This document shows positions 57,850-64,000 of a DNA stretch of 64,000 bases, one piece after another (the stretch's first letter is position 1; every line of letters starts with the position of its first letter). Both the position numbers and the translations under genes were made by a program. Source of the DNA: Nitrospira sp. (GTDB lineage Bacteria > Nitrospirota > Nitrospiria > Nitrospirales > Nitrospiraceae); NCBI GenBank assembly GCA_029194665.1, contig JARFXO010000004.1:124001-188000 (forward strand). Direction: 5' to 3'. The notes under the pieces were generated by a model. That model was not told the origin of the DNA, searched no databases, and saw nothing but the letters and a program-made list of their open reading frames with translations.

Positions 57850-58470
57850 GTGCCAGAAGACGACGACCCCATCATGATCTCCGCGTTGGAACACTGGAGC
57901 TATTGCCCGCGCCAGTGCGCGTTGATTCATGTCGAGCAGACGTTCGATGAGAATCTCTACACGCTGCGTGGGCGGGCCGTGCATAAGCGGGTGGATGAGC
58001 CGGAGACAGAGGAACAAGCCGGGGTGCGGATTGAACGGGCGCTGCCTTTGTGGTCCAAGGCTCTCGGGTTGATCGGAAAGGCCGATGTGGTGGAGTTTCA
58101 CGGGGAGACACCGTATCCCGTGGAGTACAAGCATGGGCCGCATCGGGCACACGAGCATGATGACTTGCAGCTCTGCGCACAGGCCATGTGCCTGGAAGAA
58201 ATGCTGGGAAAGCCTGTGCCGCGCGGAGCGATTTATCATCACAGCTCGCGGCGGCGTCGCGAGGTGGCGTGTACGCCTGAACTGCGGGCACGGGTGGTGC
58301 AGTCTATTCAGGCGATTCGTGCCATGTTGGCGGCCAAGCACCTTCCTCCACCGGTGAACGATAAGCGATGTACCCATTGCTCCCTTCAAGAATCCTGCAT
58401 GCCTGCTGCGATCGGTGAGGGTCGGCGGGCCTCTGCTGTGGTGCGCAACCTCTTTACTATCCACCCGTGA
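57850..58470 (+). CDS. cas4: Cas4 RecB-like nuclease
   Basis: Cas4 helps choose PAM-proximal spacers and trims prespacers. The GTG start at 57850 gives 206 residues. The iron-sulfur Cys are in WSYCPRQCALIH and the C-terminal KRCTHCSLQESCMP. The RecB nuclease core shows GKADVVEFH and YPVEYKHG with the catalytic Asp, Glu and Lys. It sits between cas7 and cas1 as is usual in I-C loci. Confidence 0.93.
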   Translation: MPEDDDPIMISALEHWSYCPRQCALIHVEQTFDENLYTLRGRAVHKRVDEPETEEQAGVRIERALPLWSKALGLIGKADVVEFHGETPYPVEYKHGPHRAHEHDDLQLCAQAMCLEEMLGKPVPRGAIYHHSSRRRREVACTPELRARVVQSIQAIRAMLAAKHLPPPVNDKRCTHCSLQESCMPAAIGEGRRASAVVRNLFTIHP

Positions 58471-58477
58471 GACTGCC

Positions 58478-59509
58478 ATGCATCAACTATTGAACACGCT
58501 CTACGTCACGACGGAAGGTGCGTACGTGCGGGTGGATCATGACACGCTGAAGATCGAGGTCGAGAAGGAGACCAAACTGCAAGTGCCGTTGCACCATATC
58601 GGCGGGGTGGTCTGTTTCGGCGATGTCATGATGAGTCCGGCAGCGATGGCTCGTTGCGCGGAGGATGGGCGCTTCGTGGTGTTGCTGGATCGGAATGGAC
58701 GGTTCAAGGCACGTATTGAAGGCCCAGTGAGCGGGAACGTGTTGCTGCGTTGCGCACAGCATGAAGCGATGCGCGACTCTGAACGAACGCTGTCGATCGC
58801 GCGAAACAAGGTCGGAGGGAAGATTCAAAACTCCAGGCAAATTGTCTTGAGAGGCGCGCGCGAAGCGGACGATCCAACCGATGCCGAGGCATTGCGGAAC
58901 ACCGCCGATGCGCTCGCGAATGCCGTGGGAAGAATTCCTCAGTGCGATAATCTTGAAACGCTGCGTGGCATTGAAGGCGAGTCGGCACGTAGCTATTTCT
59001 CCACCTTCGATCGGATGATCAAGGAAGATCGCGAGGCCTTCAAGATGGAGGGCCGAAACAGGCGTCCGCCGACCGACCCCATCAATGCGTTGATGTCGTT
59101 TCTGTATGCGCTCGTCCTCAATGATTGTGTCGCGGCAGCGGAAGGCGTCGGCCTCGATCCGCAAATGGGCTTTCTGCATGCGCTCCGTCCAGGGCGGGCT
59201 GCGTTGGCCTTGGATCTCATGGAGGAGTTGCGCAGCCTGTTGGCTGATCGGCTGGTGCTGACGGTGATCAACCGTCGTCAGGTCACTGCCAAGGATTTCA
59301 CCCAGCGCTCAGGTGGCGCGGTACACATGGAAGATGCCGCTCGCAAAGAAGTCATCGTCGCCTATCAGAAGCGTAAGCAAGAGGAGATCACGCATCCGGT
59401 ACTTGATCAGAAGATGCCCTTGGGCTTGGTGCCGCACGTGCAGGCTCGCTTGCTGGCGCGTGTGTTGCGTGGTGATCTGGAGGCCTATCCACCCTATCTG
59501 TATCGGTAG
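58478..59509 (+). CDS. cas1: Cas1 integrase
   Basis: Cas1 inserts new spacers at the leader end of the array with Cas2. From the ATG at 58478 it has 343 residues. The metal residues are in [20 protein letters not shown] (Glu and His) and [16 protein letters not shown] (Asp). The N-terminal beta domain begins [17 protein letters not shown]. Upstream in-frame starts lie inside cas4 and are not needed. Confidence 0.95.
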   Translation: MHQLLNTLYVTTEGAYVRVDHDTLKIEVEKETKLQVPLHHIGGVVCFGDVMMSPAAMARCAEDGRFVVLLDRNGRFKARIEGPVSGNVLLRCAQHEAMRDSERTLSIARNKVGGKIQNSRQIVLRGAREADDPTDAEALRNTADALANAVGRIPQCDNLETLRGIEGESARSYFSTFDRMIKEDREAFKMEGRNRRPPTDPINALMSFLYALVLNDCVAAAEGVGLDPQMGFLHALRPGRAALALDLMEELRSLLADRLVLTVINRRQVTAKDFTQRSGGAVHMEDAARKEVIVAYQKRKQEEITHPVLDQKMPLGLVPHVQARLLARVLRGDLEAYPPYLYR

Positions 59510-59517
59510 GAAGCAAC

Positions 59518-59808
59518 ATGAATATTCTGATCACCTACGATGTCTCAACGGAGACGGCGGCAGGTCGCAGACGGCTTCGGAAGGTGGCGTTGGCTTGTCT
59601 GGACTTTGGTCAACGGGTGCAGAAATCCGTCTTTGAATGTTCGGTCAGTGAGATGCAGTATGAGGAGGTGATGCGGCGATTGCTGGAGATTATTGAGGAA
59701 AAAGAAGACAGTCTGCGGGTGTATCGCTTGATCGAGCCGAAGGAGAAATATGTGCAGGTCTATGGGGTGAATACGGCTGTCGATTTTGAGGAGCCGTTGG
59801 TGTTGTGA
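59518..59808 (+). CDS. cas2: Cas2
   Basis: Cas2 is the structural partner of Cas1 in spacer integration. The 96-residue protein has a ferredoxin-like fold: [20 protein letters not shown] with the conserved Asp8, and [15 protein letters not shown] in the second half. The C-terminus ([16 protein letters not shown]) mediates Cas1 contact in homologues. It is the last cas gene, about 180 bp before the array. Confidence 0.95.
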   Translation: MNILITYDVSTETAAGRRRLRKVALACLDFGQRVQKSVFECSVSEMQYEEVMRRLLEIIEEKEDSLRVYRLIEPKEKYVQVYGVNTAVDFEEPLVL

Positions 59809-59986
59809 GCGCGAACCAGGAGCTCTGATGAAAAGCTGGTAGGATCGCGATGAATCTAACTCCTTGGAAGAGCAAGAGATTTGGTAGGCGTGAAGGGCGA
59901 GGAACTTTCGGACCTATCGAACTATTTCAGAGTTCGCGCGAACAGCCTCGCAAATCAGCAGAAGAACACGTGGTTGCAGTAGTACA
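59809..59986 (+). promoter_or_regulatory. CRISPR leader
   Basis: This 178-bp non-coding stretch lies between cas2 and the first repeat. The repeat orientation (ATTGAAAC at the 3' end of each unit) makes this the leader side, where the array promoter and the integration-anchoring sequence should lie. No unambiguous -35/-10 pair was picked out. Confidence 0.65.
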
Positions 59987-61094
59987 GTAGCGTCCGCTCG
60001 AAAGGGCGGGCGAGGATTGAAACCAGCCGTGGGACTGGATAGCTACATTACGCTCGATGTAGCGTCCGCTCGAAAGGGCGGGCGAGGATTGAAACCAATG
60101 ATCTGCTTCGCAAAATCGGCAAAACTTTTGTAGCGTCCGCTCGAAAGGGCGGGCGAGGATTGAAACATGTTGGCCACCGTGATCGCGCAGACGACGATGA
60201 GTAGCGTCCGCTCGAAAGGGCGGGCGAGGATTGAAACGTCCCTCTTGAGACCAATACCCGCTACCGTCATAGTAGCGTCCGCTCGAAAGGGCGGGCGAGG
60301 ATTGAAACGCCGCTACGAGGGGCCTTAGAACTGCCCTTACTCCGTAGCGTCCGCTCGAAAGGGCGGGCGAGGATTGAAACGATCACGGCCGGCGAGAGAA
60401 GCCGGCGGCTACCAAGTAGCGTCCGCTCGAAAGGGCGGGCGAGGATTGAAACCCTGGTGCCAGCGTCACGTCCCGATCCAACACGATGTAGCGTCCGCTC
60501 GAAAGGGCGGGCGAGGATTGAAACATGTAGAAAGACAGCCATATTCTTCCCCCCTCGTAGTAGCGTCCGCTCGAAAGGGCGGGCGAGGATTGAAACAACG
60601 ACAACATGGCATTTCGAGCATGGCATGATTGTAGCGTCCGCTCGAAAGGGCGGGCGAGGATTGAAACCGAATAGTTAAACCATAGTCCTTTATGTCATAA
60701 CGTAGCGTCCGCTCGAAAGGGCGGGCGAGGATTGAAACTGACCCCCCAACACAGAGAGGGGATCATAGAGAAGTAGCGTCCGCTCGAAAGGGCGGGCGAG
60801 GATTGAAACACAAGCTCAACGTAGATGGTGTATCTAAACATGGGTAGCGTCCGCTCGAAAGGGCGGGCGAGGATTGAAACGGCGGCTTCAACTCTTTCAG
60901 CACCACCGGCGACCGGTAGCGTCCGCTCGAAAGGGCGGGCGAGGATTGAAACACAACAATCACTTTGCTGACAGTGGGCATTTGTGGTAGCGTCCGCTCG
61001 AAAGGGCGGGCGAGGATTGAAACACAAACTTGGGATTGATAACAACCTGACTCCTCGGTAGCGTCCGCTCGAAAGGGCGGGCGAGGATTGAAAC
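59987..61094 (+). CRISPR. type I-C CRISPR array, 16 repeats and 15 spacers
   Basis: Sixteen copies of a 37-base repeat start at 59987, 60059, 60130, 60201, 60272, 60344, 60416, 60488, 60560, 60631, 60702, 60773, 60844, 60916, 60987 and 61058. Each begins GTAGCGTCCGCTCGAAAG and ends GCGGGCGAGGATTGAAAC. All look identical. Spacers are 34-35 bases and none repeats. The repeat can fold with CGTCCGCT pairing to GGCGGGCG around the loop CGAAAG, and ATTGAAAC-type ends form the crRNA handle. The last repeat shows no decay. Confidence 0.98.
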
Positions 61095-61309
61095 CTCCCA
61101 AGCGTTGCGTGAAGAAGGAAGGGGGTCGGATACGTTTGGTTGGCAACCAACGTTCGATGTAGTAAGGCCATACCCGTCCAAATCCAATTGTGTCCTCGTC
61201 GGGCCTGCGTCTGTTCTGTTAATCCCTCCGCGCATCCGCTACAATGCCGGCATTGTGAAACCGGCGGCCTTCGATACGACACCGTGACTAGGACTGGCGG
61301 GACGATGCG
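61095..61309. other. distal flank of the CRISPR array
   Basis: The first 35 bases after the last repeat are spacer-like in length but are not followed by a repeat. The rest leads into the IS630-type element, whose left end may lie near 61190 (GTGTCCTCGTCGGG), roughly matched in inverse by GGTGTCCTTCGAGCC near 62475. This terminal-repeat assignment is weak. Confidence 0.3.
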
Positions 61310-62422
61310 ATGCATCGACGTATCGACCAGTCAGCTAGGAGTTTCATGAGGACGATCGACACAGTCTCGGCACATGAGCTGGCAGCGCTGGCTGATCTGC
61401 AGCAACGAGTGTGTGGGGAATTGCCCGGCGTAACCATGCGGTGGACGCTCTTCGGCTCGCGGGCGCGGATCATCCTCCTCACGGCGGCGGGCGGGTCGGA
61501 TCGGGCGGTCGCTGCGCAGTTGCGAATCAACCGCCACACAGTGCGGTTGTGGCGGCAGCGGTTTGCCGAGAAGGGGCTGGCCGGACTCACCGAGACCCCA
61601 GGCCGGGGCCGCAAACCGGTGCTCACCGACCGCGTGACGGCATCGATTCTGACCGGGGCTGTTCAACCGCCGCCCCATCGCGCACGATGGAGTTGCCGAT
61701 CGATGGCTGCCGCCCACCACGTCTCCAAGAGCACGGTCCAACGACTCTGGTCGAAGAACGACATCAAGCCGCACCTGACACGGACCTTCAAGATCTCCAC
61801 CGATCCGCGGTTCGACGAAAAGTTCTGGGATGTGATCGGCTTGTACCTCAATCCGCCGGACAAAGCGTTGTGCGACGAAAAGAGTCAGTGCCAGGCGATC
61901 GAGCGCACCCAGCCCGGCTTGCCCCTGAGCGTGGGGCACATCAGAACCGCCACCCATGACTATATTCGGCATGGCACGGTGACGCTGTTTGCCGCGCTCA
62001 ATTATCTGGAAGGCAAGATCGTGTCGATGCTCGCGCCCCAACACCGGCATCAGGAGTGGCTGAAGTTTCTCAAGCAGATCGATCGGGAGACGCCCGCCGG
62101 GGTCGAGTTGCATCTGATTGCCGACAACTACGCTACGCACAAGCAGGCAGACGTCCACAAGTGGTTGACGAAGCACCCGCGGTTTCACATGCACCTCACC
62201 CCCACATCGGCGTCGTGGATGAACCTGGTTGAACGCTTCTTTCGGGATCTCACCGTCGACGTCGTGCGGGAGGGCAGTTTCACACACGTCAAGGAACTCT
62301 CCCGCCAGATTCTGGCCTACCTGGCCGAACGCAACGCCCATCCCATGCGCTACGTCTGGAAAGCCAAGGGGAAGGACATCCTCCGTAAGATTCACCGGGC
62401 CAAGCAGGTGCTGACTGTATAG
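61310..62422 (+). CDS. IS630-family transposase
   Basis: The protein is a 370-residue DDE transposase. Residues about 45-115 form a helix-turn-helix (GGSDRAVAAQLRINRHTVRL). The catalytic core has ALCDEKSQCQAIERTQPGLP, ELHLIADNYATHKQADVHKW and SWMNLVERFFRDLTVD, so Asp, Asp and Glu are all present. Around KALCDEKSQ the sequence is about three residues shorter than I would expect for the family (usually KALVLCVDEKSQ), which might weaken activity. A second ATG at 61346 could be the true start. It directly follows the CRISPR array. Confidence 0.88.
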   Translation: MHRRIDQSARSFMRTIDTVSAHELAALADLQQRVCGELPGVTMRWTLFGSRARIILLTAAGGSDRAVAAQLRINRHTVRLWRQRFAEKGLAGLTETPGRGRKPVLTDRVTASILTGAVQPPPHRARWSCRSMAAAHHVSKSTVQRLWSKNDIKPHLTRTFKISTDPRFDEKFWDVIGLYLNPPDKALCDEKSQCQAIERTQPGLPLSVGHIRTATHDYIRHGTVTLFAALNYLEGKIVSMLAPQHRHQEWLKFLKQIDRETPAGVELHLIADNYATHKQADVHKWLTKHPRFHMHLTPTSASWMNLVERFFRDLTVDVVREGSFTHVKELSRQILAYLAERNAHPMRYVWKAKGKDILRKIHRAKQVLTV

Positions 62423-62600
62423 CTATTTGAGAGACGCTGCACTAGCTTGTACTGAGAAGGGGCTCGAAGGACACCATAGGTTGCTTAATTATGAAGATGA
62501 CGCACTGTGACGGGCGCCAAGGCCTTAGCGCGAGCTGGTATTGGGGTTTTGATGATCGTCTGCTGGCGGCAGGCAGGTCAAACAAGAAGTGGAGGACATC

Positions 62601-62858
62601 ATGACAACATTGACAATCGAATTACCGGAGGGCGCGTTCTCGGCGTTGCGTCGCTCCCCTCAGGAGTTCGCGAAAGAGATGCGCATCGCGGCGGCCGTCC
62701 AATGGTATGCGCAGCAGCAGATTTCCCAAGAGAAGGCGGCGGAAATCGCTGGATTGAGCCGAGTCGAATTCCTCGACGAACTGTTTCGGCGGCGTGTGCC
62801 GGCCTCTCAGGTGACGCTGCAGGAATTAGTCAAGGAAATCGAGCGTGCCGGTGAGTGA
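62601..62858 (+). CDS. UPF0175-type antitoxin
   Basis: This 85-residue protein starts at the ATG at 62601 behind GTGGAGG. It shows the UPF0175 pattern LTIELPEGAFSALRRSPQEF, AAVQWYAQQQISQEKAAEIA and GLSRVEFLDELFRRRVP, with a helix-turn-helix-like middle. Such proteins pair with DUF3368 PIN-like toxins, exactly as here. It overlaps the toxin gene by 14 bp. Confidence 0.85.
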   Translation: MTTLTIELPEGAFSALRRSPQEFAKEMRIAAAVQWYAQQQISQEKAAEIAGLSRVEFLDELFRRRVPASQVTLQELVKEIERAGE

Positions 62859-63333
62859 CGTCTGGGTGCTCAACGCGTCGCCGGTAATTCTATTAGGGAA
62901 AATCGGTCGGCTGGATCTGCTGGAGAGTCTGGCGGCCAAGGCCGCCGTACCGGACGCGGTGTTTCTTGAAATCCAGGCTGGGATCGGCGAGCACCAGGCG
63001 GTACAGAACACGGTGGATTGGGCTGCACCTCGCCGGGTGGCTGATGTGCCGATTCCCTTGTCGATTGAACGATGGGATTTGGGGCCGGGTGAGTCACAGG
63101 TGATTGCGCATTGCCTGAGGGAAACACAACGTGCAGTCCTTGACGATGCCCAAGGCCGCCAATGCGCAGGCGCACATGGCATCGCAGTCATCGGCACAAT
63201 GGGGATCGTGCTGAGCGCGAAGCGTCAGGGGATGCTCTCGGCTGCCCGCCCTGTTTTGGAAACGCTCCGCCGCTCGGGCATGTACCTGTCTGACCAGATC
63301 CTCACCGAGGCTCTCAGACTGACAGGAGAATAG
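62845..63333 (+). CDS. DUF3368 PIN-like toxin
   Basis: This 162-residue PIN-fold protein begins with a GTG at 62845 and has AAGGA eight bases upstream. DVWVLNASPVILLGKIGRLD carries Asn where VapC has Asp, as is usual in DUF3368. PGESQVIAHCL and AVLDDAQGRQCAGAHGI supply the acidic residues. A ribonuclease toxin role with the preceding UPF0175 antitoxin is inferred from the family. Confidence 0.85.
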   Translation: MPVSDVWVLNASPVILLGKIGRLDLLESLAAKAAVPDAVFLEIQAGIGEHQAVQNTVDWAAPRRVADVPIPLSIERWDLGPGESQVIAHCLRETQRAVLDDAQGRQCAGAHGIAVIGTMGIVLSAKRQGMLSAARPVLETLRRSGMYLSDQILTEALRLTGE

Positions 63334-63352
63334 GGGACATGGCCATGCTGAA

Positions 63353-63477
63353 ACCGTGAGTGGGATGGACGGTATTATCGCATGCGGCAAGTTGCCCCTG
63401 TGGTGGCTGAAGAGCCGGATCGCATTGTGGTAGTAACCGTGTACACCGTCTATTTCCAAGAAGGAGGCAAACCGTGA
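63353..63477 (+). pseudogene. DUF4258-like gene, 3' fragment
   Basis: The frame opens after a TGA near 63351 and reads REWDGRYYRMRQVAPVVAEE then PDRIVVVTVYTVYFQEGGKP to a TGA overlapping the next GTG (GTGA). This matches the C-terminal part of DUF4258-type proteins that often pair with DUF2283. The N-terminal part is missing, so the gene is truncated. Confidence 0.55.
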
Positions 63478-63698
63478 AGATCGAATACGACAAGGCAGCA
63501 GACGCGATGTATATTCGCCTCCATGAAGGTGAGTTTCAGTGCCGCAACGTCCGCCTCACGGACGATATTGCCTTGGACTTTGCTGTCGGGGAACAGCTCA
63601 TTGGCATTGAACTGCTGGGTGCGAGTCGCCTATTCGAAAAACCTGAATCGCCTCTGATCGAACTGAAAGACCTCATTCCGAAAGTGATCGCCGCTTGA
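63474..63698 (+). CDS. DUF2283 protein
   Basis: The GTG at 63474 follows AAGGAGG. The 74-residue protein shows KIEYDKAADAMYIRLHEGEF, LTDDIALDFAVGEQLIGIEL and a C-terminal ELKDLIPKVIAA, a typical DUF2283. These small proteins often accompany DUF4258 proteins and are suspected antitoxins. The overlap with the truncated upstream gene supports such a pairing. Confidence 0.88.
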   Translation: MKIEYDKAADAMYIRLHEGEFQCRNVRLTDDIALDFAVGEQLIGIELLGASRLFEKPESPLIELKDLIPKVIAA

Positions 63699-64000
63699 TG
63701 ACGGGAATGGACAGCCGAACCATGGCGATATCGTAGGTCTTAGGATCTTATGGAACCTTGATCCAAAATCGCGATGCCGCGTCCAGACGTCCGGGAAGGG
63801 CGGTCGTTCAATGCTGATGAATGTGCCATTGCGCTCGAGCAACCGGAGAAAAGGGACTGACAGGTTTCCACGAGGGACGAATTTTCAAGCGAAACGACGT
63901 TCAAGGCTTCGTAGAACAGGAAGTACCGGGGCCGAACGTAGCGGAGCTGCTTAACGTCCGGTAGAAGATTTCATGAGGCTATCTGCCTGAGGCGGAAGGA
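63699..64000 (-). other. possible broken gene at the right edge
   Basis: On the minus strand two overlapping frames read as protein. One is LRYVRPRYFLFYEALNVVSL (about 63960-63890). The other, in a different frame, is NLSVPFLRLLERNGTFISIE and RPPFPDVWTRHRDFGSRFHK (about 63870-63750). They could be one gene split by a frameshift that enters from beyond the window. No family is recognised. Confidence 0.3.

Noticed and set aside
60267-60626. Open frames of about 120 codons running through the CRISPR array
   Set aside because: They consist of the translated repeat (RPFERTL-type units) and spacers; the 37-base repeat happens to lack stops in several frames.
61331-62395. 354-codon open frame antisense to the IS630 transposase
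   Set aside because: It is a shadow of the transposase; the plus-strand frame has the DDE residues and family motifs.

Overview
The window looks like a chromosomal segment of a member of the Nitrospirota, most probably Nitrospira. That is an inference: the core genes (a complete 13-gene complex I operon with fused nuoCD, a chlorite-dismutase/HemQ-family protein, CinA, ThpR) and the codon and GC style fit, but no rRNA or complete tRNA is present to confirm it. No ribosomal operon, prophage structural module or replication origin was seen.

Left part (1-17 kb), accessory and heavily rearranged. It holds an intact IS5-type insertion sequence with a CTAG target duplication (1127-2410), a VapC-type PIN toxin with its Phd-like antitoxin, a DUF1778/GNAT toxin-antitoxin pair, a HigBA pair destroyed by a small inverted-repeat element and frameshifts, a mercury-resistance operon (merR divergent from merT-P-F-A), a Sel1-like protein, a 3'-truncated IS3-type element abutting a RadC-like gene, a NarL-type two-component pair with a neighbouring LuxR-type regulator, and a second RadC-like gene. 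Several genes here carry single in-frame stops.

Middle-left (17-29.8 kb). The main system is a SOS-mutasome-like operon on the minus strand: XRE-type LexA-like repressor, ImuB, DnaE2 and a DUF72 protein, with a palindromic operator covering the repressor's own start codon. It is followed by a nuclease-rich patch: a gene whose start lies against a 31-base (GA)n tract and is currently out of frame, an exported thermonuclease, and a PD-(D/E)xK-like protein. Then come a truncated tRNA-Met-like fragment, HicBA, an SDR enzyme, and several hypothetical genes.

Core part (29.8-50.5 kb): a HemQ/Cld-family haem protein with a strong terminator, an exported protein followed by cinA and thpR, a Cys/Met-metabolism PLP enzyme, and the complex I operon nuoA-B-CD-E-F-G-H-I-J-K-L-M-N, transcribed leftward with mostly overlapping or abutting genes.

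Right part (50.5-64 kb): a complete type I-C CRISPR-Cas locus (cas3-cas5-cas8c-cas7-cas4-cas1-cas2) and an array of 16 identical 37-base repeats with 15 spacers of 34-35 bases. It is bracketed by a degraded IS630 3' remnant on the left and a full-length IS630-type transposase on the right. Around it sit a 5'-truncated hicA with intact hicB, a UPF0175/DUF3368 toxin-antitoxin pair, and a truncated DUF4258-like gene with DUF2283. At least seven toxin-antitoxin modules, intact or broken, occur outside the nuo core. This fits an accessory island mosaic around a conserved respiratory operon.
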